The position numbers and the translations under genes are program-made. A model generated the notes under the pieces. That model searched no databases, had not been told where the DNA came from, and saw nothing but the letters and a program-made list of their open reading frames with translations. 64,000 nucleotides of DNA from Haloterrigena turkmenica DSM 5511 (GTDB lineage Archaea > Halobacteriota > Halobacteria > Halobacteriales > Natrialbaceae). Shown here piece by piece: positions 1-9,635 of this stretch (position 1 is the first letter of the stretch; every line of letters starts with the position of its first letter). The DNA lies in the NCBI RefSeq assembly GCF_000025325.1, contig NC_013745.1, positions 310,001-374,000 on the forward strand, written 5' to 3'.

Positions 1-96
1 AAGCCATTGTGCTGAGTGTCGGCATACACAATTATAAACCGTGCGGAGAACCGGGATCGGCGACACATTAATGAAGTCGCCGGTTCCACGTGTGGT

Positions 97-2529
97 ATGG
101 AGTATCACGAGTCGGTCGACTACCTCGAGTCGCTACAGCGGCGTCGACCCAAGCTCGGAACGGAAACGACCGCCGCGTTACTCACGCATCTCGATCGCCC
201 GCACGAGGACCTCGACTGCGTCCAGATCGCCGGGTCGAACGGGAAGGGAAGCACCGCATGTATGCTCGAGCGGGTTCTTCGCGACGCTGGACTCGATGTC
301 GGCCTCTATACGTCGCCTGATCTAAACGATCTGCGCGAACGGATTCAGATCAACGGCCGGAAAATCCCGAAACAGCGGGTCCAGGAATTCGTCGCCGAAA
401 TCGACGACTGCGTCGAACGGCTCCGCGAGGTAGACGATACGCCGACCTACTTCGAGGTTCTCACAGCGCTTGCGCTCCACCACTTCGCCAACGAGGACGT
501 CGACGTCGCCGTTCTCGAGGTCGGCATCGGCGGCCGATACGACGCGACGAGCGCCGTCGATCCCGTCGCGAGCGCCGTGACCAGCGTCTCGCTGGAACAC
601 ACCGACATCCTCGGCGACACGATCGAGGAGATCGCCCGCGACAAGGCACAGGTCTCGCCGGCCGATGCGCCGCTGGTGACCGGCGCGTCGGGGGCGGCCC
701 TCGAGGCGATCCGCTCGGAGACGGACGTGATTACCGTTGGAAGCGACGACGCGGACGTGGTCGCCCGCGAGCACGGGCTGGCATCGCCGATCGAGAGCGA
801 GATTTCGATCGCGGGACCGAAGTGGTCGTTCGAGACGCGGCTGCCGCTCGTGGGCCCACATCAGGCGACCAACGCCGGCGTCGCGGCGACGCTGGCTGAT
901 CAGGTCGCCGGCGTCGATCCGGAATCGATCGCGCGCGGTCTCCGCGACTCCTACTGGCCGGGCCGGTTCGAAGTCATGTCGACGACGCCGCTCGCGATCC
1001 TCGACGGCGCGCATAATCCGGGCGCCTGCGAGACGCTCGCCTCGCTCGTCGACCGATACTCGTTCGACGACCTCCACCTCGTCTTCGGCGCGATGCGAGA
1101 GAAGGACCACCGGGGCATGGCGGCGGCGTTGCCGTCCCCCGATGCGCTCTACCTCTGTGAGCCGGACGTACCCCGCGCCGAGAATACGGACGCCCTCGCG
1201 GCCGCGTTTGACGATCGCCCGGCGACGATCGACTGCGCAGGGTCCGTCCTCGAGGCGACCGAGCGGGCGCTGTCGGCGGCCGACGAAGGCGACTGCGTCC
1301 TCGTCACCGGCTCGCTGTACGCGGTCGCAGAAGCGCGCGACCGGTGGACGCGGCTCCAGATCCCGAAGCGAACGGCCGCGACGGAACAGGCGCGAAACGT
1401 ACTCACGAGCGCGGCCGTCGACGCGGAGACCGCCGAATCCGTCGCGGACGAGACCGTCCATCGAACGATCAAGACCTATCTGCGCGGTCCGCAGGCCGAG
1501 CGCGTCGAACAGGCGTTCGAGGCGATCGGCGGAACGTGCGTCCGTTCGGACGCCGAGACGGCCGGTCGCCGCGTCGTGACGATCCTCTCCGGGACGTCGT
1601 CACAGTTCCGGGACCTGTTTGAGGAACTGACCGACGCCGACCGCGGCCTCGCCCACGTCGCCGCCCAACTCCGGCGAACGATCGACGACGATCGCGTCGA
1701 CGAACGAGCCGATCGCGATCGGTATCCGTGGGATCGAACCCCCGCGGTCATGGGCATCCTGAACGTCACGCCGGACAGTTTCTACGACGGAGGAGAGTAT
1801 GACCGCGTGCCGGACGCGGTCCGGCAAGCCCGCGAAATGGTCGCCGCCGGCGCCGATATCATTGACGTCGGCGGCGAGAGCACCCGTCCCGGCGCCGAGC
1901 CGGTCTCGGTCGCCGAAGAGATCGACCGCGTCGTCCCGGTCATCGAACGCATCGCGGACCTGGACCCGGACGTCCCGATCTCGGTTGACACGCGGAAAGC
2001 GGCCGTCGCCGACGCCGCGCTCGAGGCGGGCGCGGACATCGTCAACGACGTCTCCGGACTCGAGGACCCGGAGATGCGCTTCGTCGTGGCCGACCACGAC
2101 GCGTCGCTCGTCATCATGCACAGCCTCGAGACGCCCGTTAATCCCGATCGGACCGTCACCTACGACGACGTCGTCGAAGACGTCCTGCACGAACTCTCGG
2201 AGACGGTGTTGCTCGCGGAACGTGCGGGATTGGATCGCGACCAGATCGTCGTCGATCCCGGACTCGGATTCGGAAAGAATCCGGCCGAGAGCTTCGAACT
2301 GGCCGCCAGGATCGACGAGTTGCGCGCGCTGGGGTGTCCCATCATGATCGGTCACTCCCGGAAGTCGATGTTCGACCGCGTCGGCTGCGAGCCCGGCGAG
2401 CGATTACCGCCGACGCTCGCGGTGACGACCATGGCAGCCGAACGCGGCGCCGACGTCGTCAGAGTTCACGACGTCTCCGAAAACGCCGCTGCGGTTCGGA
2501 CGGTCCGCACGGCGGACGCTCGATACTAG
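97..2529 (+). CDS. folCP: Bifunctional folylpolyglutamate/dihydrofolate synthase - dihydropteroate synthase fusion
   Basis: The protein makes and glutamylates folate in the cytoplasm. The N-terminal half (about residues 1-420) is a Mur-ligase-like FolC, with the ATP loop GSNGKGST, the motif EVGIGGRYDAT and LDGAHNPG. A spacer of about 120 residues follows. The C-terminal 270 residues are a FolP TIM barrel with GILNVTPDSF, DVGGESTRPGAE, DPGLGFGKNP and GHSRKS. Such FolC-FolP fusions are known in haloarchaea. The ATG at 97 (810 aa) is preferred over an upstream GTG at 16, because FolC homology begins right after it. A TATA-like stretch lies at 29-40. The folate product matters here, because the dehydrogenase at 34728 and glyA both use tetrahydrofolate. 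Confidence 0.93.
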   Translation: MEYHESVDYLESLQRRRPKLGTETTAALLTHLDRPHEDLDCVQIAGSNGKGSTACMLERVLRDAGLDVGLYTSPDLNDLRERIQINGRKIPKQRVQEFVAEIDDCVERLREVDDTPTYFEVLTALALHHFANEDVDVAVLEVGIGGRYDATSAVDPVASAVTSVSLEHTDILGDTIEEIARDKAQVSPADAPLVTGASGAALEAIRSETDVITVGSDDADVVAREHGLASPIESEISIAGPKWSFETRLPLVGPHQATNAGVAATLADQVAGVDPESIARGLRDSYWPGRFEVMSTTPLAILDGAHNPGACETLASLVDRYSFDDLHLVFGAMREKDHRGMAAALPSPDALYLCEPDVPRAENTDALAAAFDDRPATIDCAGSVLEATERALSAADEGDCVLVTGSLYAVAEARDRWTRLQIPKRTAATEQARNVLTSAAVDAETAESVADETVHRTIKTYLRGPQAERVEQAFEAIGGTCVRSDAETAGRRVVTILSGTSSQFRDLFEELTDADRGLAHVAAQLRRTIDDDRVDERADRDRYPWDRTPAVMGILNVTPDSFYDGGEYDRVPDAVRQAREMVAAGADIIDVGGESTRPGAEPVSVAEEIDRVVPVIERIADLDPDVPISVDTRKAAVADAALEAGADIVNDVSGLEDPEMRFVVADHDASLVIMHSLETPVNPDRTVTYDDVVEDVLHELSETVLLAERAGLDRDQIVVDPGLGFGKNPAESFELAARIDELRALGCPIMIGHSRKSMFDRVGCEPGERLPPTLAVTTMAAERGADVVRVHDVSENAAAVRTVRTADARY

Positions 2530-2576
2530 CCCTCGCAGTTGAAGCTGGAAGCAGAAGTGAAACCAAGTGAACGCAA

Positions 2577-4514
2577 TCACGAACGGGCGGCGAACGAAGC
2601 GGTCGACACCGTTGGATACGTCTCCTCGAGTTCCCTCGCCTCCTCGGGAAGGACGGCGGCGACGACGTACTCGGTGTGATCCTCGAAGTAGTTAAGCAGA
2701 CCGCGAATCCGATCCGCGTCGAGCATTTCGACGGCGTCGATGACGATGAACGGTAGTTCGCTCGCGACGTCGTGAACGAGATAGCCCGCGAAGGCGACGT
2801 CGAGCCCGATCACCTCGCGCTCGCTCTTGCTCAGGCTGTCGACCGTGTCCTCGTACGCGGCGCCGCTCTCGCTCGAGCGAACGATATGTAGCTCGAAGTC
2901 GGTCGACGACGGTGCATCACTGTCTCCCGCGAGCCGTTCGATCCAGACGCGTTCGACGTTCTCGTAGTCCAGCACGTCGAGGACCTGCTGCATCGATTCG
3001 TTGAACGTTGTGACGAGGTCGCGCTCGAGCGTCTCGATCCGCTCGCGCTGCTCTCGCAGCCGCGTCGCGACCGACTCGCGCTCCGCCTCGAGGTCGTCGC
3101 GGTTCTTGAGTTCCGCCTCGAGCTCCTCGATCTCCCGTTCGAGTTCGGTCAACTCGTTCTCGAGCTGCCCGCGTTCGTATTCGAGGTCGCTCACCTCGCC
3201 GTGGAGCTCGAGCAGTTCGTCGTCTCGTTCGTCGAGCGTTTCGGCGTCCGCTTGAAGCGATTCGATCTCGTCGTCGAGCGCCGCTTTCTCGTCCCGTAAC
3301 TCGCTCAGCGTTTCCTCTCGCTGTTCGATCTCGGCCTCGACCGACCGCTCTTTCTCGGCGAGTCGCTCGCGTTCGTCGCGCCGGCGTTCGAGCTGTCGTT
3401 TCTCCTCCTCGAGCGATCGTACTCGCTCGGTGATCGTCTCGCGCTGCTGGCGCTTTTCTCCGATGATCTCCTGGACTACCCGGACCTGCTCGGCGATCTC
3501 TTCCCGTTCGACGGTGGAGCCGCACGTCCAACAGGAGATCGTCCGCGACGAGGGATCGAGTTCGGCGACGATCTCGTCCGATTTCATCTCCTCGGGGATC
3601 TCTCGCTCGTCGTCCAGCAGCTGGTCGTTCATCTCGACGATCGGGCTCAACGCGTTGATCGTACTCGTCAGTTGCTGTTTCTGATGGTGAAGACCCTCGA
3701 TTTCGCTCTCGACCGCGTCGACGTCCCGTGCCGACTCCGCCGTTCCGGGTTCGTCGCGCTGCTCGCGGACGGCCTCGAGCTCGTCCTCCAGCGAGCGGAT
3801 CGCCTCTCGTTGCGTTTCGATGCGATTGCGAACGGACTCGCGCTCCGATCGCTTCTCCTTGAGGTCGTCGAGGACGTCGTTGCCGTCGGTCTCCGCTTCC
3901 CGCTCGTCGATCTCCTCGCGCTTCTCGCGGAGCGCTGTCTCGATCTCCTCGCGGTCCTCGCGCAGGGTGGTCGCTCGCGTCCGCAGCGTCGGGAGTCGGT
4001 CCTCGGATCGATCTAACTCCGCGAGTCGCTCGTCGAGCCGATCCTTTCGCGCTTTCAGCTGCTCGATCTCGGCCTCGATTTCCGCGGTATCGACCGGCCG
4101 CATCAGTAGCTCGTACACGTCCCCGTCGGTGAGAAGACACTGCCTGATCGGATTCGTTTCTCCGAGTGCGGCGAACAGTTCACAGAGGTCGGTCCGATCG
4201 GAAAACCGCTCCGCGTCGGTGACGGTCGGATCGCCGTTTTCGTTCGACAACTCCAAGAAGTACTCGTTCTCGTCCGTTCGAAGCGTCACCCGTCCGCGAT
4301 CGGCGTCGCTCTTTATTGGCGGTGTGGGTCCGCCGAGTACGGCGGCCAGTCCGCGAAGGAACGACGACTTGTTCGACGCGTTCTCCCCTGAGAGCAGCGT
4401 CACTCCGGGTGAGAGCGTCAGTTCGCCGTCGGTGATTCCACCGACGTTCTGGACGGTGATATGTAATTCCTCGAACTCGCTTTCCGGCTCCGATTCAGGG
4501 CTGTTTACAAACAT
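2577..4514 (-). CDS. Archaea-specific SMC-related protein (Sph-type coiled-coil ATPase)
   Basis: This is an SMC/Rad50-like ATPase of about 645 aa. It has an N-terminal nucleotide-binding half, two long Glu/Arg-rich coiled coils, a central zinc-hook-like CWTC motif, and a C-terminal half with a signature-like SLSKSERE and a Walker B LPFIVIDAVEML. The Walker A reads GENASNKSS, so the glycine before the lysine of GxxxxGK[ST] is replaced by Asn; from memory this is a trait of the subfamily. The ATG at 4514 is chosen because the upstream in-frame start adds 20 residues unlike the family. The next gene upstream is rdfA in the same orientation. In Haloferax, homologues of this pair affect rod-shaped cell morphology (recalled). 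The exact ortholog is not certain. Confidence 0.85.
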   Translation of the reverse strand: MFVNSPESEPESEFEELHITVQNVGGITDGELTLSPGVTLLSGENASNKSSFLRGLAAVLGGPTPPIKSDADRGRVTLRTDENEYFLELSNENGDPTVTDAERFSDRTDLCELFAALGETNPIRQCLLTDGDVYELLMRPVDTAEIEAEIEQLKARKDRLDERLAELDRSEDRLPTLRTRATTLREDREEIETALREKREEIDEREAETDGNDVLDDLKEKRSERESVRNRIETQREAIRSLEDELEAVREQRDEPGTAESARDVDAVESEIEGLHHQKQQLTSTINALSPIVEMNDQLLDDEREIPEEMKSDEIVAELDPSSRTISCWTCGSTVEREEIAEQVRVVQEIIGEKRQQRETITERVRSLEEEKRQLERRRDERERLAEKERSVEAEIEQREETLSELRDEKAALDDEIESLQADAETLDERDDELLELHGEVSDLEYERGQLENELTELEREIEELEAELKNRDDLEAERESVATRLREQRERIETLERDLVTTFNESMQQVLDVLDYENVERVWIERLAGDSDAPSSTDFELHIVRSSESGAAYEDTVDSLSKSEREVIGLDVAFAGYLVHDVASELPFIVIDAVEMLDADRIRGLLNYFEDHTEYVVAAVLPEEARELEETYPTVSTASFAARS

Positions 4515-4717
4515 GGATGGGCGAACGACCGATGGATCGATAGCGGCACAGCGTTGATTGATTAGGCCGCGCACCGGTAGATGATGGCTGTGTTCTATAT
4601 AATCGTTTGGCCGAATAATACTTTCACGATCTAGGAGTAACGTATATACGACGGCCCGTTATCGTCGGCCGACCGCCGACTTCGAAACCCGCCCGTACTC
4701 GTGACACCGCCCGTCGA

Positions 4718-5347
4718 TCACGCTTCGGTCTCATCGTCTCGAGCATCGGTTCGACCGGCCTCTCGGCACGAACAGCGTCCCCGATCCACGAGGCGGGCAA
4801 ACGTGTACTCCTCACCGCATTCCGTACATGCGACGCGCAGACTCAGCGTGACCTCCGGGTCGCCGATCGTCAGGTGACCGCTCGAGCGGAGTCGATCGAT
4901 CGTTCGCATGGTGATCGACTCGGTTCGGGACAGTAATTTGAAGACGACGTTCTTCGCGTCAGTCCGATCGATTCGCGTGGTCCGCTCGGTGTCGACGTCG
5001 AGGCAGTCGTTGAGATGCGTCCGAACGGTCTGGTAACTGACGAAGTCGTCCGTGACCGCGTCCGGATCGATTCCGTTCCGTTCGAGTCGGGACTGCGCTT
5101 CGACTCGCGTTCCGACGCTCACGTCATCGTCGGTAAGCAGGCGGTAGAGGTTCTCGACTTCACCCTCAAGCGTCTCCATGTCCGATTCGTTCACCGCCGC
5201 TTCGAGCACCTGCCGGTTGTGATACGTTTCGAGGTCGCGGAGACTGGCTCCCGCGTCCCGGCGCTCGAGGAGTCGCTGATCGAGGTCGTCGAGTTTCCGC
5301 TCACGGGCGACCCGATCGATCTTACAGCCTCCGGTGTCGTTCGCCAT
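4718..5347 (-). CDS. rdfA: Rod-determining factor RdfA family protein
   Basis: A 209-aa soluble protein with an N-terminal helical region containing an RNRQV-like segment (HNRQVLEAAV), a middle region of predicted winged-helix character, and a C-terminal zinc-ribbon-like CTECGEEYTF with a second CSC pair. It matches my recollection of haloarchaeal proteins annotated as RdfA, needed for rod formation. It lies upstream of the SMC-like gene on the same strand, about 200 bp away, which is the usual pairing. The start ATG at 5347 has no competing in-frame start. The molecular function of the family is not settled. Confidence 0.8.
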   Translation of the reverse strand: MANDTGGCKIDRVARERKLDDLDQRLLERRDAGASLRDLETYHNRQVLEAAVNESDMETLEGEVENLYRLLTDDDVSVGTRVEAQSRLERNGIDPDAVTDDFVSYQTVRTHLNDCLDVDTERTTRIDRTDAKNVVFKLLSRTESITMRTIDRLRSSGHLTIGDPEVTLSLRVACTECGEEYTFARLVDRGRCSCREAGRTDARDDETEA

Positions 5348-5557
5348 CGTATATATTGCGTGTGTGGGACACCATTTATTTTCTTCCCGCTGTGTCGCCG
5401 CCGCGAATCGTTATCCGACTGACTCGAGCATACTCTTATGATGCTGCCCAAAGCAACGAGAAAGTACCGTGCAGACGGACGATACACGACCGGCGAGCCG
5501 ATATGGAACCGACGATCGAGACCGCTCGGTAATTAAGACGAAACCATTACTGAAGAG

Positions 5558-6214
5558 ATGCCTATCACCGTAAAAGCCTACGCCGAACACGACGAACTCG
5601 CTCTGGTCCCGACGTTGCGGAGCATAGATGGTATCGAAATCGAAGTGATAACGCAGGCGAACACCGATCCGGATTCGGACGTCTTTCCGTTTCTCATCAC
5701 GTACGACGACCGCGACGAATTGGAGCGTCACCTCGATTCTGATCCGACCGTTGACGGTTATGAACTCGTCGACGCGAACGACGACATGTTCATCTACTAT
5801 ATCGAACATTCAGACGGGACCATATTACTCAGTCCGATCCTCACGGAAGTGAACGGATTCATGTTGCGTACGGAAACCAGACGTCGCGGATGGTTCGTCC
5901 AGTTACAACTCCCGGACCGAGAGGCGCTCAATACGATCTGGGAGTACGCCGAAGGGTGCGGGATGAAGTTCGAGATTATCGAACTACACGGGAGCACGGG
6001 GACCGAAAAAGATATTTCGTTCGGGCTGACGGACGAACAGATCGAAGCACTGCAAACAGCGTACAAGTGCGGGTACTTCAACGAGCCGCGAGACACGGCC
6101 CTCAGCGGTGTTGCCGACGAGGTCGGCGTCTCCTCGACCGCGATGAGCGGTCGGCTTCGACGCGGGATGCGAAACTTGATCTCTGCGACGTTGATGGACG
6201 AAGATATCGACTGA
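5558..6214 (+). CDS. HTH_10 (bacterio-opsin activator-type) transcription regulator
   Basis: A 218-aa protein ending in the typical haloarchaeal HTH_10 domain: FGLTDEQIEALQTAYKCGYF, then a PRD segment, ADEVGVSSTAMSGRLRRG and NLISATL. The N-terminal 150 residues form the sensor-like region common to Bat/HTH_10 regulators. The ligand is unknown. It stands alone, transcribed towards the HalOD1-AOR pair 360 bp further on, so control of that pair is possible but unproven. The ATG at 5558 gives the usual N-terminus. Confidence 0.88.
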   Translation: MPITVKAYAEHDELALVPTLRSIDGIEIEVITQANTDPDSDVFPFLITYDDRDELERHLDSDPTVDGYELVDANDDMFIYYIEHSDGTILLSPILTEVNGFMLRTETRRRGWFVQLQLPDREALNTIWEYAEGCGMKFEIIELHGSTGTEKDISFGLTDEQIEALQTAYKCGYFNEPRDTALSGVADEVGVSSTAMSGRLRRGMRNLISATLMDEDID

Positions 6215-6575
6215 CGCTCCCCGCTACTATTTGCGTGTTACCAGTTCTCTGTAGATATGGAATTCTGTTCTATAATAAACATAATAGATGTTTCTTTGAG
6301 GGGAAGAGACATAAAGCTGCTTCTGAGGAGGTTTATAGCCCAGGTTACTATATTTATAAAACTGGTTATAAGTTTATCTCCCAAGCCGGCTAACAGACAC
6401 TGATCGATGGCCAAGTGCGTAACTTTACCGATGTATGACTGGTTCGATGGGATTCGAGCCCACGGATCACCTTCATGTAACGGTATCCGGAACGGACTCC
6501 GTCATATGTGGGGTACTTAAAGAGGGGGCATATTACTCATTAAAGATCATTTTGGTGACTGTCAATTACTAACCT
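6215..6575. other. Gene-free AT-rich stretch upstream of HalOD1/AOR
   Basis: No supported gene. The segment 6255-6390 is much AT-richer than its surroundings, with several TATA-like blocks (for example 6346-6360 and 6366-6376), and probably holds promoters and leader sequence. A tRNA T-arm-like sequence lies within it. Confidence 0.6.
6440..6471 (-). other. tRNA 3'-end-like fragment (T-arm), possible old attachment site
   Basis: On the minus strand, 6463-6447 forms a 5-bp stem (GTGGG/CCCAT, including one GU pair) closing a 7-nt loop CTCGAAT, which is how a tRNA T-arm looks. It is followed by CGAACCA. No D-arm or anticodon arm could be assembled around it, so it is not an intact tRNA. Integrated elements often leave such 3' tRNA pieces. 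It could also be chance. Confidence 0.3.
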
Positions 6576-6866
6576 ATGAGTAGTGCCGTAGACTCGGCGG
6601 CCGACCGACCGACGCATCACTTGCACCACGACTGGACTGGGGAGGAGTGGGCGAGTGATCGTATCGTGCAGGCGATTGCGGAGTACGAAAAGGAGCGTCT
6701 GGAGGATCTTCCACCGCTGAGCGACAGTATCAATCCCGAGGCGCTCGATACGGCGTTCGAATCCGCCGACGGGAGCGCCGGTAAGGCCGGGTGTATCACC
6801 TTCTCCTACTACGGCTACACCGTTCTCGTGCAGAGCACTGGACAGATTCTCATCAAGAAAAACTAA
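6576..6866 (+). CDS. HalOD1 output-domain protein
   Basis: A 96-aa cytoplasmic protein made of one HalOD1 (halobacterial output domain 1) unit. It has an N-terminal HHDWTGEEWASDRIVQAIAE helix, the LPPLSDSINPEALD segment, and the terminal strand pair ITFSYYGYTVLVQSTGQILI. These domains occur as signalling outputs or stand alone in haloarchaea; the biochemical role is unknown. It ends 21 bp before the AOR gene on the same strand, so the two are probably co-transcribed. Confidence 0.85.
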   Translation: MSSAVDSAADRPTHHLHHDWTGEEWASDRIVQAIAEYEKERLEDLPPLSDSINPEALDTAFESADGSAGKAGCITFSYYGYTVLVQSTGQILIKKN

Positions 6867-6887
6867 CTCCCCTTACACTACACAACA

Positions 6888-8831
6888 ATGACCGATATTG
6901 GAGGCTTTCAGGACCACGTTGCACGAATCGACCTCGGAAACGACGACGTCGCGTACGAAGGAATCGACGAGGAAGACGCGAAGAAATACATCGGGGCGCG
7001 CGGCCTCGGTGTGAAATACGTCTTCGAACAGGGATCGGACGTCGACCCGCTCGGTCCCGACAATCTACTGGCGTTCATGAACGGCCCGCTGTCGGGAACG
7101 CAGGTGACGATGAGCGGCCGAATCGCCGTCTGTACGAAGTCACCCTTGACCGGGACCGTTACCGACAGTCACCACGGCGGCTGGTCGGGCGCTCGCCTGA
7201 AGTGGGCCGGCTTCGACGGGCTCCTGTTCGAAGGGCAGGCCGATGACCCCGTCTACGCCGTCGTCGAGGATGGCGCGGTCGAACTCCGGGACGCGTCCCA
7301 CCTCTGGGGGAAAGGCGTCCACGAGACCTGCGAGACGATCGAGGACGAAGTCGAGGGCTCGTACGGCAAGAACCTCTCGATCATGGCGATCGGCCCTGGT
7401 GGTGAGAACGAGGTCCGATACGCCTGTATCATGAACGAAGACGACCGGGCCTCCGGTCGCGGTGGGACCGGTTGCGTGATGGGCAACAAACGGCTGAAGG
7501 CGATCGTCATCAAGTCGAGTACCGAGATGCCCCAGCCCGCGGATCCGGAAACGTTCCGCGAGGGCCACCAGCAGGCGATGAAGGCGATCACCGAGTCGGA
7601 CGTCACTGCGCCCAACGAGGGCGGTCTCTCGATGTACGGGACGAACGTTCTGATGAACCTCACGGAGGAAATGGACGGTCACCCGACCAAGAACGGGCGA
7701 TACACCTCCGCGATCTCGTACAACGAGCACGAGACGGATCGACCGAAGGATCTCGACGCCGAACGCATCAGCGGCGAAAACGTCCGCGAGAACATCTTGG
7801 TCGACGAACCCACGTGTCACTCTTGTCCGGTCGCCTGTAAGAAGGAGGTCGAAGTCGACGTGATGCACAAGGGCGAGGAGCTGAACGTCCGGATGGAGTC
7901 CTTCGAGTACGAGTCCGCCTGGGCGCTCGGGACGAACTCCGCCAACGACGACCGGGACAAGATCGCCGTGATGATCGACCGCTGTAACGACATGGGCCTC
8001 GACACCATCGAGATAGGCAACATCATGGCGATGGCTATGGACGCGACCGAAAAGGGCTATCTCGACGACGTGGACGACGGGCTCGACTGGGGCGACGCGG
8101 AGACGATGATCGACATGATCGAGCGCGTCGCTCATCGCGAGGACGACCTCGCCGACCTCCTCGCACGAGGCCAGGCGCGGATGGCCGACGAAATCGACGC
8201 TCACGACTGCCGACTCGACGTGAAAGGCCAGTCCATCGCCGCGTACGACCCCCGCTGTATGAAGGGAATGGGGATCGGCTACGCGACCTCGAACCGCGGG
8301 GCCTGTCATCTGCGGGGCTACACGCCCGCCGCGGAGATCCTGGGCATCCCCGAGAAGGTCGATCCCTACGAGTACGAAGGGAAGGGCGAACTCACCGCCC
8401 AGTTCCAGGACCTCCACGCCATCAGCGACTCGTTCGACATCTGCAAGTTCAACGCCTTCGCGGAGGGCATCGAGGAGTACGTCACCCAGTACAACGGGAT
8501 GACCGGGCTGGAGTACACCGAGGAAGACCTGCTCGAGTGCGGCGAACGAGTCTATAACCTCGAGCGCTACTACAACAACCTCGTCGGCTTCGACGGCGAC
8601 GACGACTCGCTGCCCGAGGTGTTCCTCGAAGAAGGCGAGACGCCGGGTCAGGGCGCCTCGGAGGGCGAATACTGCGAACTCGAGGAGATGAAGGAAGAGT
8701 ATTACGACCACCGCGGCTGGGTCGACGGCGTCGTCCCCGACGAGAAACTCGACGAGCTCGAAATCGAGATCGGTCCCGGTACCGGTGTCAGCGACGGTGG
8801 AAGTGGGGCAGCGGTTCCGTCCGACGACTGA
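6888..8831 (+). CDS. Aldehyde:ferredoxin oxidoreductase family protein (intact cluster motif)
   Basis: A 647-aa tungsten-pterin oxidoreductase of the AOR family, expected to oxidise aldehydes to acids with ferredoxin as acceptor. Visible are the N-terminal pterin-binding segment (GARGLGVKY), the SGRGGTGCVMGNKRLKA loop, and all four [4Fe-4S] ligands: C310, C313 and C317 in CHSCPVAC, and C519 in DICKFNAF. The C-terminus is an acidic, Gly/Ser-rich tail. It follows the HalOD1 gene by 21 bp. The substrate is not predictable from sequence. Compare the second AOR at 37667, which lacks the first three cysteines. Confidence 0.9.
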   Translation: MTDIGGFQDHVARIDLGNDDVAYEGIDEEDAKKYIGARGLGVKYVFEQGSDVDPLGPDNLLAFMNGPLSGTQVTMSGRIAVCTKSPLTGTVTDSHHGGWSGARLKWAGFDGLLFEGQADDPVYAVVEDGAVELRDASHLWGKGVHETCETIEDEVEGSYGKNLSIMAIGPGGENEVRYACIMNEDDRASGRGGTGCVMGNKRLKAIVIKSSTEMPQPADPETFREGHQQAMKAITESDVTAPNEGGLSMYGTNVLMNLTEEMDGHPTKNGRYTSAISYNEHETDRPKDLDAERISGENVRENILVDEPTCHSCPVACKKEVEVDVMHKGEELNVRMESFEYESAWALGTNSANDDRDKIAVMIDRCNDMGLDTIEIGNIMAMAMDATEKGYLDDVDDGLDWGDAETMIDMIERVAHREDDLADLLARGQARMADEIDAHDCRLDVKGQSIAAYDPRCMKGMGIGYATSNRGACHLRGYTPAAEILGIPEKVDPYEYEGKGELTAQFQDLHAISDSFDICKFNAFAEGIEEYVTQYNGMTGLEYTEEDLLECGERVYNLERYYNNLVGFDGDDDSLPEVFLEEGETPGQGASEGEYCELEEMKEEYYDHRGWVDGVVPDEKLDELEIEIGPGTGVSDGGSGAAVPSDD

Positions 8832-8942
8832 CGAAACGACCGACGGATTCCTCGCGGTCTCGAACGGCATTCACGAAGTCCTCACGAGCGCGACCTCGAA
8901 CGCCTTCTACCGAATTCGTCGAAGTTGGGAGAACGGACGGCG

Positions 8943-9616
8943 ATGCCTATCAGAGCGTTCGCCGTCCGGTTCCACCAGACTAGTTGTTCGCTCCGAGAGA
9001 TACAAGCGATTCTTCGCTCACTCGGCGTCGAACGCTCTCATCAAGCACTCTGGCACTGAGTATATCGGCTTGCTGACAGCGTGTCAGACCCGCCGACGCC
9101 CACGAGAGCAACGCTCTCGTGCGGCCGCTTGGAGCGCAAAGCGCTCCACTGGTCGGCGAATCTTCGATTCGCCTCGACAACAGAACGCAACGCGTTCTGC
9201 GGACGGCACGCCGTCGCAGGTCGCGGTTGATGAAATCGCTGACAGGATTAACGGTGACCAATCTTGTGGGTGTTCTACAATAATCCTTGACATAGGCTAC
9301 GTTTCTACATGGACTCACCGAGAAACACGATCTCTCTGATGCTGAATTTCTCGTTGATGGTGCTGGATATCTAACTACCCTCTCTCGATTAGGAGTAAGC
9401 GGCCACCTCGACTGTGTCGATCGAAACCGCATTGAAAAGTGGTTTCAGACCCTCAAAATGCGGATCGACCGCTTCCATGACTCCTGGGTCGGCAGTCGGG
9501 CGAGCGGCAGAGAATTGCTTGAACAGATTGTACACTACTATAACATACAACGACCGCACCAGTCACTCGACAGACAATCGCCAGCGGAGGTGCCAAACGA
9601 CACCGGGCCGCTGTGA
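8943..9616 (+). pseudogene. Decayed IS6-family transposase with hairpin-array insertion
   Basis: Translated pieces match a haloarchaeal IS6-type DDE transposase: RAFAVRFHQTSCSLREIQAI, LGVERSHQALWH then a stop (TGA where a Trp codon is expected), YRLADSVSDPP, VAVDEIADRINGD, LTEKHDLSDAEFLVD, and DRNRIEKWFQTLKMRIDRFH to NIQRPHQSL. The VAVDE frame is offset by one from the upstream frame, and the central part after INGD is scrambled. Between SDPPT and VAVDE sits about 115 bp of consecutive short hairpins, listed separately. The element is inactive. Terminal inverted repeats were not identified. Confidence 0.82.
9101..9215. repeat. Array of five perfect short hairpins
   Basis: Five palindromes stand in line: 9101-9121, 9131-9147, 9155-9173, 9181-9199 and 9202-9215. 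Each has a perfect stem of 6-9 bp and a loop of 2-3 bases, with 2-9 bp between units. The units differ in sequence, so this is not a simple tandem repeat. The array lies inside the IS6-type transposase relic. Confidence 0.85.
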
Positions 9617-9635
9617 ATCACCCATCCGGATCGCT

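Noticed and set aside
322-1461. 379-aa open frame opposite folCP
   Set aside because: Shadow of the FolC coding sequence; Arg-rich and unlike haloarchaeal acidic proteins.
7140-8870. 576-aa open frame opposite the first AOR gene
   Set aside because: Same shadow effect; no start signal and no motif, while the plus-strand gene has clear AOR motifs.
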